DNA of 64,000 bases from Dyella tabacisoli (GTDB lineage Bacteria; Pseudomonadota; Gammaproteobacteria; Xanthomonadales; Rhodanobacteraceae): NCBI RefSeq assembly GCF_003350925.1, contig NZ_KZ857179.1:196848-260847 (forward strand). The letters run 5' to 3'. Both the position numbers and the translations under genes were made by a program. Below the pieces are notes generated by a model. That model did not search any database. It was not told where the DNA came from and saw only the letters and a program-made list of their open reading frames with translations. Of the stretch, positions 11,481-19,677 are shown piece after piece; positions within the stretch are counted from its first letter, which is position 1, and each line of letters opens with the position of its first letter.

Positions 11481-12025
11481 CTATGGGGGAACGGGGAACA
11501 GGGAGCAGGGAACGGGGGGCCGCGGCAACGCCGGGGTCTGTCGCTCTTTCCTGTTCCCTGTTCCCTGTTCCCTGTTCCCCAGGTGGTGTGCGTGCGCGTG
11601 GTTTTACGCTGTTGGAAATGCTCGCCGTCATTTTGTTGATCGGCATCGCCGCCACCGCCGTATCGCTTTCGGTATCGCAAGGCCTGGCCAGCGCACGCGT
11701 CAATGCGGCCAGCGGTGAGCTGGCCGCCGCATTGCGGGCAACGCGAACGCAGGCGATCGTGCGCGGCAAAGAGCAGGCCTTCGATGTAGACACCCGTGCG
11801 ATTACTTATCGAGGCGTCAACGGTCGCGATGTACGTCTACCCAAAGGTATGAAACTAAGCATCACCAGCGCCAAGGAAGACCAGCCCAGCGCCACTACCG
11901 GGCGCATCCGCTTTTTCCCCGATGGCAGTTCTACCGGCGGGCACATCACCTTGCAGCGAGAGAAGCGGCAGTGGTTGGTGAATGTGTCGTGGCTGACCGG
12001 TGCGGTTAGCGTGGAAGTGAAATGA
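11477..12025 (+). CDS. gspH: Minor pseudopilin GspH
   Basis: 182 residues from the ATG that overlaps the gspG stop (ATGA). The prepilin site is VRARG|FTLLEMLAVILLIG. The mature part has the GspH features TRTQAIVRGKEQAFDVD and IRFFPDGSSTGG. From this start the leader is 42 residues, mostly repeat-encoded (11486-11580). A GTG at 11588 in the same frame, preceded by CCCAGG, would instead give the textbook leader MRARG. The start is therefore uncertain: coupling favours 11477, the family favours 11588. GspH is part of the pseudopilus tip assembly with I, J and K. Confidence 0.88.
   Translation: MTMGERGTGSRERGAAATPGSVALSCSLFPVPCSPGGVRARGFTLLEMLAVILLIGIAATAVSLSVSQGLASARVNAASGELAAALRATRTQAIVRGKEQAFDVDTRAITYRGVNGRDVRLPKGMKLSITSAKEDQPSATTGRIRFFPDGSSTGGHITLQREKRQWLVNVSWLTGAVSVEVK
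11486..11580. repeat. Heptamer inverted repeat inside gspH
   Basis: Purine arm at about 11486-11518 (GGGGAACG, then GGGAACA and GGGAGCA variants). Pyrimidine arm at 11550-11580 with four CTGTTCC-type heptamers. The arms are complementary. The repeat begins three codons after the coupled ATG and ends just before the possible GTG start at 11588. Confidence 0.75.
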
Positions 12026-12591
12026 AGCGGGGAATGGGGAACGGGGAACGGGGAACATGCAGGCGTGGCGAGAGCTTGGTGCCGCGTTCTTTTCTACGTC
12101 TTTTCTCCGAGGCAGCGGGTTGCGCCACCGCGGTTGCTCTTCCCCATTCCCCGTTCCCCGTTCCCCGTTCCCCGCGCGCAAAGCGCGCGAATGGCTTCAG
12201 CTTGCTGGAAGTGATTGCGGCGATTCTGTTGCTGGCGATTACTTTCGCTGCCTTGATGCAGGTGGCGGGCAGTTCGATCGGCCTGACCAATAACGCGGCC
12301 GACCACGCGCAAGCGGCACTATGGGCGCGTAGCCTGCTCGACACCGTCGACCTGGATGCGCCGCTGCAACCAGGCGGCCGGGAAGGCCGCTTTAACGCGC
12401 AATACCGTTGGCGTCTCAAAGTCGCTCCATGGAGCCCAGGCAACGCCAACCCGGATGCACCGCTGCGCGTGTACAAGGTGGATCTGGACGTACTCTGGGG
12501 ATCGCAGGCACACGAACGCGCAGCACACTTCAGTACGTTGCGTTTGGCCAGTGCTCATGGGGGCGGCCAGTTGCCGATGTTGACGCGATGA
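12022..12591 (+). CDS. gspI: Minor pseudopilin GspI
   Basis: 189 residues, starting in an ATGA overlap with gspH. The cleavage site is KRANG|FSLLEVIAAILLLA with Glu+5; the mature domain continues with TFAALMQVAGSSIGL and the GspI-type YRWRLKVAPW block. The leader would be 58 residues, against about 6-10 in the family, and is encoded by the heptamer repeat plus a spacer shared with gspJ. In-frame TTG/GTG codons near 12080 would still leave about 40 residues. GspI nucleates the tip complex with J and K. Confidence 0.9.
   Translation: MKRGMGNGERGTCRRGESLVPRSFLRLFSEAAGCATAVALPHSPFPVPRSPRAKRANGFSLLEVIAAILLLAITFAALMQVAGSSIGLTNNAADHAQAALWARSLLDTVDLDAPLQPGGREGRFNAQYRWRLKVAPWSPGNANPDAPLRVYKVDLDVLWGSQAHERAAHFSTLRLASAHGGGQLPMLTR
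12026..12173. repeat. Heptamer inverted repeat inside gspI
   Basis: A purine arm of four near-perfect GGGGAAY units (about 12029-12055) and a pyrimidine arm of GTTCCCC units (about 12141-12173) enclose an 85-base spacer. The spacer start (ATGCAGGCGTGGCGA...CCGCGTTCTTTT) is closely similar to the spacer in gspJ and partly to the copy near 63.1 kb, so the spacer belongs to the element. Confidence 0.8.
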
Positions 12592-13427
12592 AGCGGGGAA
12601 CGGGGAATGGGGAACGGGGAACGTGCAGGCGCGGCGATAGCTCGGCGCCGCGTTTTTTTCCATGCCATTTTTCTCTAAGCCCCTTCTTCGGAGCAGAACG
12701 TTGCGCCATTGCTGTTGCTCCCCCCCGTTCCCCGTTCCCCATTCCCCGTTCCCAGCGCGCAACGCGCGCCAGCGGCTTCACCCTGCTGGAGGTTCTCGGC
12801 GCGCTGGCCTTGCTGGCGCTGTTGTTGCTCGGCGTGTACTCCGGCGTGCGCACCGCGACGCATAGCGTGCGCTCGGGTTCGGCGGCGATCGAGCGGCTGG
12901 ATCAGATTCGTTCGGCGCAGCAATTTTTGCGGCGTGAGCTGGCGCAAGTTTTGGCCGTGCCGCTTGCACATACCGACAACGGCGACAGCATTTATTTCGT
13001 CGGCAGCGAGCACGAGATGCGCTTCGTGGCGCCGCTGCCCGGTTATCTGGGCAAGCTTGGCCCGCAATTGCAGCAGCTACGGCTGGTTTCCAACGGTAAA
13101 GGCGGCTCGCGGCTGGAGGCCAGCTTTGCCTTGCTGCCACCCGATGGCAGCGCACCGCACCCGCTCGGCGAGCCCGAGGTCTTGCTCGACGATGTGCAAG
13201 GCGGTCGTTTTGTCTATCGCAACAGCGATACCGAAGAGCAAATGGGTTCGTGGCATGGCGATTGGAGCGATGGCCGCATGCTGCCGGTCGCGGTGCGCAT
13301 CGAGCTGAAGCTGGACGGCAACTACGGCTGGCCGCGAATGGACGCATCGTTGCGGGTCGATCCCACCGCCAGCGGCGGGCAAGCCAACCTGCTGCGCGGG
13401 CTCAATCGCGGGCAACCGATCCGATGA
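12588..13427 (+). CDS. gspJ: Minor pseudopilin GspJ
   Basis: 279 residues from the ATG overlapping the gspI stop (ATGA). Cleavage site RASG|FTLLEVLGALALLALLLLG. The mature part has the GspJ pattern (SGSAAIERLDQIRSAQQFLR, then FVAPLPGYLG and LLDDVQGGRFVYRN). The leader is 63 residues, largely repeat-encoded (12592-12752), with no alternative start close to the cleavage site. The open frame continues upstream inside gspI, but the coupled ATG is the sensible start. Confidence 0.9.
   Translation: MKRGTGNGERGTCRRGDSSAPRFFPCHFSLSPFFGAERCAIAVAPPRSPFPIPRSQRATRASGFTLLEVLGALALLALLLLGVYSGVRTATHSVRSGSAAIERLDQIRSAQQFLRRELAQVLAVPLAHTDNGDSIYFVGSEHEMRFVAPLPGYLGKLGPQLQQLRLVSNGKGGSRLEASFALLPPDGSAPHPLGEPEVLLDDVQGGRFVYRNSDTEEQMGSWHGDWSDGRMLPVAVRIELKLDGNYGWPRMDASLRVDPTASGGQANLLRGLNRGQPIR
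12592..12752. repeat. Heptamer inverted repeat inside gspJ
   Basis: Purine arm at about 12595-12621 (GGGGAAC and GGGGAAT units) and complementary pyrimidine arm at about 12722-12752 (CCCCGTT and CCCCATT units). The roughly 100-base spacer resembles the gspI spacer at its start and contains a run of seven T. The whole element sits between the ATG and the prepilin cleavage site. Confidence 0.8.
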
Positions 13428-13460
13428 TGCCCAGACACTTCATCTCCAACTCAGTCCGCT

Positions 13461-13484
13461 CCCTCCCCTGCGCGCAGGGGAGGG
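13461..13484. repeat. REP-like 24-bp palindrome before gspK
   Basis: CCCTCCCCTGCG (13461-13472) is followed directly by its exact reverse complement (13473-13484), then TTGGGGAAGGGT. It lies in the 143 bases between the gspJ stop and the preferred gspK start. The same sequence recurs at 35.0 kb, and shorter forms occur elsewhere. Confidence 0.7.
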
Positions 13485-13570
13485 TTGGGGAAGGGTACGA
13501 GCTCGCGGCAAGCTTCAGCTCCTCCCCGTGTTCCATCGACGATAAAGACAATGTCGAGCGATCACGCGCG

Positions 13571-14449
13571 ATGAAGACGCGCCCCTCGATCCACGCCGCT
13601 CGGCGCCAACGCGGCGTTGCGTTGCTCGTCGTACTGTGGGCCTGCACTTTGCTGGCGATTCTGCTCGGCGGCTACGCCATGCTGGCGCGTACCGAGGCCA
13701 TGCAGGCGCGTTATCAGTTTGCGCAGACCCAGGCGCATTACGCCGCGGAGGCCGGGGTGATGCGCGCGATCTACGGCTTGCAAGATACCCAGCAGCAAAA
13801 TCGGTGGGTGCCCGATGGGCGCGTCTACCCCTTCAAGTACGAAGAGGCTGACGTCAAAGTCACGATCATCGATGAAGGCGGCAAAGTCGATCTCAACGCC
13901 GCCAATCCGAACGTGCTGCAGGGCCTGTTCCATGCGGCCGGCTTGCCCGACGCGCAAGCGCAAGAACTGGCCGGGCGAGTGGTCGAATGGCGTAGTTTTG
14001 GCCTGGGCCCCCGCGGTGCGGGACAGCAAGATGCTGCGTATGCAACTGCGGGGCGCGATTACGGTCCACGTAAGGGGCCCTTCGCCAGCATCGAGGAGTT
14101 GCAGCTCGTGTTGGGCATGAATCAGGCGCTTTATCGCACGGTGGCACCGGTAGTAACGCTGTGGTCAGGGCGCGATAGCCCTGATGTGGCCACCGCGCCG
14201 TTGCTGGCGCTGGCGGCTATTCCGGGGATGGATCCGAATCAGGCAAATGCGCTGTATGCCGCACGGCAAGCAAAACAGGGCACGCCAGCCCTAGTCGGCT
14301 TTCAAGGAGTAACGCATAGTATTCGGTCTGAGGCGACGTTGGCCGACGGCACCGTCGCGGTGCTGCGCACCACCGTACGATTACAAGGAATTCGACCCGG
14401 CGCGACACCGTACGCGGTATTGCGTTGGCAGGAAGGAGACGGGGAGTGA
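13571..14449 (+). CDS. gspK: Minor pseudopilin GspK
   Basis: 292 residues from this ATG, which gives a standard GspK leader (MKTRPSIHAARRQRG|VALLVVLWACTLLAI; GspK lacks Glu+5). The large mature domain includes KVDLNAANPNVLQGLF, a helix-hairpin-helix-like fold, and the SIEELQLVLGM and LAAIPGMDPNQANAL blocks. An in-frame ATG at 13424, overlapping the gspJ stop, would add 49 residues encoded by the REP-like palindrome; this would mirror gspG-J but is less convincing because the shorter leader is complete. GspK caps the pseudopilus tip. Confidence 0.9.
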   Translation: MKTRPSIHAARRQRGVALLVVLWACTLLAILLGGYAMLARTEAMQARYQFAQTQAHYAAEAGVMRAIYGLQDTQQQNRWVPDGRVYPFKYEEADVKVTIIDEGGKVDLNAANPNVLQGLFHAAGLPDAQAQELAGRVVEWRSFGLGPRGAGQQDAAYATAGRDYGPRKGPFASIEELQLVLGMNQALYRTVAPVVTLWSGRDSPDVATAPLLALAAIPGMDPNQANALYAARQAKQGTPALVGFQGVTHSIRSEATLADGTVAVLRTTVRLQGIRPGATPYAVLRWQEGDGE

Positions 14450-14645
14450 AGAATGCCAAGTCTGTTCATAGCTTCCTCGTGGCCCGCGCTGGGGTCGATT
14501 CGCCTGCGCGTGCAGCCAGCGACGAGAGAGCGTATGTCGATACGTCACCGAGTGACGCCGTTGGTTGGCATGCATCCAGACCCGGCCCGATGGACGGCCG
14601 CTCAGCGACAACTGCGGACTACAGTGAAGTTATGAGCATGAAGAT

Positions 14646-15821
14646 ATGAGCAGGCTCTCCACTCCGCAGTCATTGCGCATGCCGCTGGACCGCCTGCGAC
14701 GCGCCTGGCGCGCATCGCCGTTACCGCGTTTCTTTGCGTGGTGGGGCGAGGAGTTGGCGGCCTTGTTGCCGACGCGCTGGCGCAGCTTGTTCGGTGGCGG
14801 TGCGCTTTGGCATTTGCTGGAGCGTGACGGCGACCACTGGCGACTGCGCCGCGCCGACCATAGCGAGCCATTGGCAAGCTGGAGCGACAGCCTCGATCCC
14901 GCCGAGCAACAAACGGCGCTGGCCGATGCCTTGCGCGGCGTCGATCACGAAGACTTGCGCCTGGCGCTGTGTCTGCCGGCGAGTGTCGTATTGCGTCGCA
15001 CCGTGATGCTTCCGCTGGCGGCGCGAGACAGCCTGCAGCAGGTCGGTGCCTTCGAAATGGATCGACAGACGCCGTTCCGTGCCGAGCAAGTGCGCTACGA
15101 CCTGCACGAATTGAACGCACCCGCCTCGGCCGGCCGTTTCGCCGCCGAATTGGTAGTGGTGCCGCGCACCACGCTCGATCCGTTGCTTGAGCGGTTGAGC
15201 GTGCTGGGCATTGGCGTCGATGCGGTGGATATGGCCGTGGGCCATGGGCGTCTGGGGGTGAATTTGCTGCCGCCCGAACAGGCTCCACGCCGGAGTCATC
15301 CGCGCCAGCAACTCAATTGGGCGCTGGCCGCGGGTGCGCTCGTGCTGCTGGTGCTGGTGCTGGCGCAGTGGCTGCACAATCGCCAAAGCACGCTGGAGGC
15401 CATGCGCACCCAAGTCGAAAGCATGCGCACCGACGCCCAGCAGGTATCGGCCTTGCGACAGCAGTTGCAAGACAACGCCGGGGCGGCCGGTTTTCTGGCC
15501 GCGCGCAAAAAGCATACGGTGTCGGCGCTGAGCGTTCTGCAGGATCTCACCCAACGCTTGCCTGATAACGCCTGGCTGGAACGCCTGAGCATCGACAACA
15601 ACGGTCAGGTGGGTTTCCAGGGGCAGAGCGCACAAGCGGCAAAACTGGTCGATGCGCTGAAAGACTCCACTGTCATCGCCGATGCCAATTTCCAGGGCAC
15701 TATCCAGGCCGATCCCAGTACCAGCAAGGAGCGTTTTTACATGGTGGCGCAGTTGCGCAAGATCGCCGATGCCAAGCCCAAGCCGCCATCCGCGCCGGCA
15801 CATGGCGGGAGCGTGCTATGA
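14646..15821 (+). CDS. gspL: Type II secretion protein GspL (XpsL-like, PilN-like C-terminus)
   Basis: 391 residues. An actin-like cytoplasmic N-terminal part (about 40-215) contains LCLPASVVLRRTVMLPLAARDSL and EMDRQTPFRAEQVRYD, which binds GspE. One membrane span lies at about 225-245 (WALAAGALVLLVLVLAQWL), followed by a PilN-like periplasmic domain with a short coiled coil (250-290). It bridges the ATPase and the inner-membrane platform. A 196-base stretch separates it from gspK; I see no gene there. The last codons overlap gspM. Confidence 0.9.
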   Translation: MSRLSTPQSLRMPLDRLRRAWRASPLPRFFAWWGEELAALLPTRWRSLFGGGALWHLLERDGDHWRLRRADHSEPLASWSDSLDPAEQQTALADALRGVDHEDLRLALCLPASVVLRRTVMLPLAARDSLQQVGAFEMDRQTPFRAEQVRYDLHELNAPASAGRFAAELVVVPRTTLDPLLERLSVLGIGVDAVDMAVGHGRLGVNLLPPEQAPRRSHPRQQLNWALAAGALVLLVLVLAQWLHNRQSTLEAMRTQVESMRTDAQQVSALRQQLQDNAGAAGFLAARKKHTVSALSVLQDLTQRLPDNAWLERLSIDNNGQVGFQGQSAQAAKLVDALKDSTVIADANFQGTIQADPSTSKERFYMVAQLRKIADAKPKPPSAPAHGGSVL

Positions 15822-16459
15822 AATTGACCAAGCTCAAGCCGCGCGAGAGCCGCATTGCGGCCGTCGGGCTGCTGCTCTTGGTCCTCGTGCTGGGCTATTT
15901 CTTATTGCTGCATTGGTGGTTTGTGGCGCCGCTACGGAGCATGAGTGCCGATATGGCCGACCTGCGCGATACCCAAAGCCGCTACGCGGCGGCCATCGCC
16001 GAAAAGCCGCAATTGCAACAACGCATCGCCGCGCTCGGCCAAGGCCAGGCGGCGAGCAGTGCGTTCTTGCCCGAGAACGATCCCAACGCGGCGGCGGCCG
16101 GCTTGATGCAACGCGTGGTCGATGTAGTGGCCGCGCACCCGCAAGGCGGCAGTTGCGACGTGATCCAGAAAATGCCGGTGCCCAATCCGCGCACCGACGA
16201 TGGCGAGCCGTACCGGAAAGTGGCCGTGAGCATCAGCCTGCGTTGCGACATACAGCCGTTCGGCTCGGTGTTGCAAACCTTGGAGCAAGGCTCGCCATAC
16301 CTGTTCGTCGATGACATGAGCATCTACCGCAACCCGGTGGCGGCACAGAAAAACGCGGCGCCGCCGCTAGAGGTGCAGTTCACTCTCTCTGGCTATGTGC
16401 GCCTGGCCCATGGCGCCCCGGCAGCAGCGGTTGCCGCCCCACCGGAAGAAGCTTTGTGA
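15818..16459 (+). CDS. gspM: Type II secretion protein GspM (XpsM-like)
   Basis: 213 residues: a short cytoplasmic start (MKLTKLKPRESRIAAVG), one membrane span (about 17-38), a coiled-coil stretch and a ferredoxin-like periplasmic domain ending in LEVQFTLSGYVRL. It matches GspM/PilO-type proteins that pair with GspL. It starts in an ATGA overlap with gspL, and gspN starts with GTG in a GTGA overlap with its stop, so L, M and N are translationally coupled. Confidence 0.88.
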   Translation: MKLTKLKPRESRIAAVGLLLLVLVLGYFLLLHWWFVAPLRSMSADMADLRDTQSRYAAAIAEKPQLQQRIAALGQGQAASSAFLPENDPNAAAAGLMQRVVDVVAAHPQGGSCDVIQKMPVPNPRTDDGEPYRKVAVSISLRCDIQPFGSVLQTLEQGSPYLFVDDMSIYRNPVAAQKNAAPPLEVQFTLSGYVRLAHGAPAAAVAAPPEEAL

Positions 16460-17196
16460 ACGCGGCCTCGCAGCGACGCATCACCCCATGGCTGGCCGGC
16501 ACCGCGCTCGTGTTCGGGCTGCTCTGGGTGCTGCTGTTGAGCGGCATCGGCCGCGGCGTGTATTGGAATCCACCGCGACCGACGCCGCCGCTGCCCGCAG
16601 CGCGCGACGATAGCGGCTTGCCCACGCCGTTGCCGTTGGAGCAGTTCGCGATCGTATGGCAAAAGCCATTGTTCAACCCCGATCGCAAACCGATAGCGCG
16701 TGCCGCCAGTGAAGGGGGCAATCTGGGCGACATGGAACTGACCGGCATCATTCTCACGCGCGACCTGCATATGGCTTTGCTGCACGACAAGAGCGGCGAC
16801 AAACATGTGCGCGTGCGCGAAGGCGACAGCCTGCCCGATGGCAGTTGGAAACTGGCCGAACTCAAGCCGCGCACCGCCGTGTTTGAAGGCGCCAGCGGAC
16901 GCACTGAGTTGAATCTGCCGGCCGGCGCGCCGATAACGCCGCCTTCGCCAAACGATGCCAATGCCAATAATGTGCCGCCGCCGATGCCCGGCATGGCGGT
17001 ACCCATGCAGCCGCCGCCACCGGTCGTAAGCAACGGCCCTTCGGCCCCGGTGATGCAAGTGCAGCAGGTACCAAACAATGCAACGCCTCCGCCGCAGGCT
17101 GCGGATGTACAACAAGCCGAACGCATACGACAGCTCAAAGCCAACATCTTGAAACGCCGCGCCGAGCAAGCCGCAGCCCCCGAAGGAGTACGTTGA
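16456..17196 (+). CDS. gspN: Type II secretion protein XpsN/GspN (GspC-like HR region)
   Basis: 246 residues. One N-terminal membrane span (about 12-34) is followed by a periplasmic homology-region-like domain (FAIVWQKPLFNPDRKP, LTGIILTRDLHMALLHDK, VREGDSLPDGSWKLAEL), as in GspC, then a Pro-rich tail and a basic end. The cluster has no gspC; in Xanthomonas XpsN fills this place, linking the XpsL/M inner-membrane complex with the XpsD secretin. The start is GTG in a GTGA overlap with gspM. The Pro/Gln/Asn-rich section (about 155-215) is low complexity. Confidence 0.82.
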   Translation: MNAASQRRITPWLAGTALVFGLLWVLLLSGIGRGVYWNPPRPTPPLPAARDDSGLPTPLPLEQFAIVWQKPLFNPDRKPIARAASEGGNLGDMELTGIILTRDLHMALLHDKSGDKHVRVREGDSLPDGSWKLAELKPRTAVFEGASGRTELNLPAGAPITPPSPNDANANNVPPPMPGMAVPMQPPPPVVSNGPSAPVMQVQQVPNNATPPPQAADVQQAERIRQLKANILKRRAEQAAAPEGVR

Positions 17197-17199
17197 TTC

Positions 17200-19593
17200 A
17201 TGTCCCGCACGCTCATTTCTCCGGCTCGCCGTTTCGGCACCCTCGCTTTGGCGATATGGGTGGCCGGTTGTTCCAGCCTGCCGCCGCCGCGCGACGATGG
17301 CGCCTTGCAGCGCGAGGCCATGGCCGGCACCGAAAAACCGGCGCCGGCGCCGTTGCCGCTCAATACCGGCATTCGCCCCGACCAGGACGCAGCCGTGCAG
17401 CCGCAGCTCAACGTCGGCAGCGGTCAGTTCATCAAGCCCACGGGCCTGAGCAGCCCGCGCAAGTTGGCCAGCGGCGACGGCGCGGTAACCTTCAATTTCG
17501 AAAACCAGCCGGTACCGGCGGTGGTCAAAGCCATCCTCGGCGACTTGCTCAAACAGAACTACACCATCGTGCCGGGTGTACAGGGCAATGTGTCGTTCTC
17601 CACCGCCGAGCCGGTGGACAGCAGTCAGGCGCTGCCGATTCTCGAAACCCTGCTGGCCTGGACCGGCAACGCCCTGGTACAGCGCGACGGCGGCTATGTG
17701 GTGATGCCAGCCAAAGACGCGGTCGCCGGTAACCTGGTGCCCAGTCTCGGCGCCGCCGCGCCGCAGGCCGGCTTGCAAGCACGGCTGTTCTCGCTGCGCT
17801 ACATCGCGGCCACCGAGATGCAGAAGCTGATTAAGCCATTCGCCCGCGCCGATGCGGTGTTGCTGGTCGATTCATCGCGCAACTTGCTGGTGATGTCCGG
17901 CACGCCGCAAGAGCTGACTAACTATCAGCGCACCATCAATACCTTTGACGTGGATTGGCTGCGCGGCATGTCGGTCGGCGTTTTCAGTTTGAAGCACGCC
18001 ACCGTCGCCGAACTGTTGCCCCGGCTCGATGGCATGTTCGGCGCCAAAGGCGATACGCCGTTGGCCGGCATGTTTCGCTTTATCCCCATCGAGCGCACCA
18101 ATGCGCTGGTGGTGATTAGCACCCAACCCAGCTATCTGCATGAAATCGGCGGCTGGATCGAAAAGATCGATCGCGGCGGCGGCAACGAGCCGGAGCTGTT
18201 CGTCTATGACGTACGCAACCTCAAAGCCTCCGATCTGGCGCAGTACCTTGCGCAGATCTACGCCGGCGGCGGTGGTGGCGGCAGTGGCGGCAAGGTGGGG
18301 CCTGGCCTCAACGCCGGGACACTCGGCAGCAGCGACAACGCCAACGGTTCGGCCAGCGGCATGGGCAGCACCGCGGGCAGTTTCGGCAGCAGCACCAGCG
18401 GTGGCATCGGCGGCGGCACGGGCGGTATCGGTGGCGGTACAGGTGGCATTGGCGGCGGCTTGGGCGGCGGCACCGGTGGTTTGGGCAGCAGTGGCGGCGG
18501 CAGTGGTGGCATTGGCGGCGGTATCGGCGGTGGTTTGGGTTCCAGCGGCAGCTCGTTCGGCGGACGCTCCGGTGCGGGCGGCGGCGGCATCGGTGGCGGC
18601 AGTGGCTCACAAGGCGGCCAGCAATACGCTTCCGAAGATGGCAGCATCCGCATCAGTTCGGTCGACGACAATAACCAATTGCTAGTACGGGCGCGGCCGT
18701 CGCAGTGGGCGGAGATCGAAGCCGCGATCAAGAAGCTGGACAACACACCGCTACAGGTGCAGATCGAAACGCGCATCCTGGAAGTGTCTTTGACCAACCA
18801 GTTCCAGTTCGGCGTGCAGTGGTATCTGGAGGGTTTGACCGGCAGCACATCCAAGCCCGATGGCAGCGGCGGCACCACGATTACCCCCGGCGAGCCTTAT
18901 CGCCATCGACAAATCGGTCTCGGTTCGGGCGGCAATACCTTCAACGGCGAGCCGTTCTTCTATTCCTTCATGAACAGCAATATGCAGGTCGCCGTGCGCG
19001 CCTTGGAAACCAGCGGCAACACCAAGACCTTGTCGGCGCCGTCGCTGGTCGTGTTGAACAATCAGACCGCGCAGATTCAAGTGGGCGATCAAGTGCCGAT
19101 CAATACCACCAGCGTCAATCCTGGTGTCGGCACGGCCACCTACAATTCGGTCAACTATTTGAGTACCGGCGTCATCCTTGCCGTGCAGCCGCGCGTCAAT
19201 CCCGGCGGCCTGGTGTACCTCAATATCCAACAGCAGGTAAGCACGCCCACGACCGCGGCAGGAGCAGTCAACCCCACGGTTTCACAACGCGCGATGAGTA
19301 CACAGGTCGCGGTGCAGAGCGGCCAGACCGTCTTGCTCGGTGGCTTGATCCAGCAGAACGACCAGAACAACGATAACGGCGTCCCCGGCTTGAGCCGCAT
19401 TCCGTATCTTGGCCGGCTGTTCGGTACCACCAGCCGCAACCGCAAGCGCACCGAGCTGATCGTGCTAATCACGCCCAAAGTGATTACCAGTGGCGAAGAG
19501 GCCAAGCAGGTCACCGACGAATATCAGCAGAAGTTTGAATCGTTGACGCCGTTACGCCAGGGTAGCCAAGTGGTACCTGCCGCGAAACCGTAG
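17200..19593 (+). CDS. gspD: Type II secretion outer-membrane secretin GspD (XpsD)
   Basis: 797 residues. A signal of lipoprotein type (LAIWVAGCSS, Cys24) is followed by N0-N3 domains (about 90-350 and 480-560) and the secretin domain (about 560-780) with the VPINTTS and GLIQQNDQ...VPGLSRIPYLGRLFG signatures. An acylated start is known for XpsD. Between the N-domain repeats (about residues 360-472) is a Gly/Ser-rich tract with GGIGGG-type units, encoded by degenerate GGC repeats at about 18265-18610. Such tracts occur in secretins but this one is long. Last gene of the operon; a stem-loop follows. Confidence 0.95.
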   Translation: MSRTLISPARRFGTLALAIWVAGCSSLPPPRDDGALQREAMAGTEKPAPAPLPLNTGIRPDQDAAVQPQLNVGSGQFIKPTGLSSPRKLASGDGAVTFNFENQPVPAVVKAILGDLLKQNYTIVPGVQGNVSFSTAEPVDSSQALPILETLLAWTGNALVQRDGGYVVMPAKDAVAGNLVPSLGAAAPQAGLQARLFSLRYIAATEMQKLIKPFARADAVLLVDSSRNLLVMSGTPQELTNYQRTINTFDVDWLRGMSVGVFSLKHATVAELLPRLDGMFGAKGDTPLAGMFRFIPIERTNALVVISTQPSYLHEIGGWIEKIDRGGGNEPELFVYDVRNLKASDLAQYLAQIYAGGGGGGSGGKVGPGLNAGTLGSSDNANGSASGMGSTAGSFGSSTSGGIGGGTGGIGGGTGGIGGGLGGGTGGLGSSGGGSGGIGGGIGGGLGSSGSSFGGRSGAGGGGIGGGSGSQGGQQYASEDGSIRISSVDDNNQLLVRARPSQWAEIEAAIKKLDNTPLQVQIETRILEVSLTNQFQFGVQWYLEGLTGSTSKPDGSGGTTITPGEPYRHRQIGLGSGGNTFNGEPFFYSFMNSNMQVAVRALETSGNTKTLSAPSLVVLNNQTAQIQVGDQVPINTTSVNPGVGTATYNSVNYLSTGVILAVQPRVNPGGLVYLNIQQQVSTPTTAAGAVNPTVSQRAMSTQVAVQSGQTVLLGGLIQQNDQNNDNGVPGLSRIPYLGRLFGTTSRNRKRTELIVLITPKVITSGEEAKQVTDEYQQKFESLTPLRQGSQVVPAAKP

Positions 19594-19600
19594 TGGCGTG

Positions 19601-19628
19601 CACCCTCTCCCCTCAGGGGGAGAGGGTG
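19601..19628 (+). terminator. Stem-loop terminating the type II secretion operon
   Basis: CACCCTCTCCCC at 19601-19612 pairs with GGGGAGAGGGTG around a short loop, eight bases after the gspD stop. The stem is 11-12 bp. There is no T-run, so it may act as a 3' stabiliser or a Rho-assisted terminator. It belongs to the REP-like group. Confidence 0.5.
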
Positions 19629-19677
19629 ATGAGGCGAAGCGATAAAGCCGCAACGGTCGCCGCTATCATCCCCGCGT

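Noticed and set aside
13424-13570. Extended gspK start at ATG 13424 (ATGA overlap with gspJ)
   Set aside because: It is in frame and possible, but the added 49 residues are encoded by a REP-like palindrome, and the start at 13571 already gives a complete normal leader.
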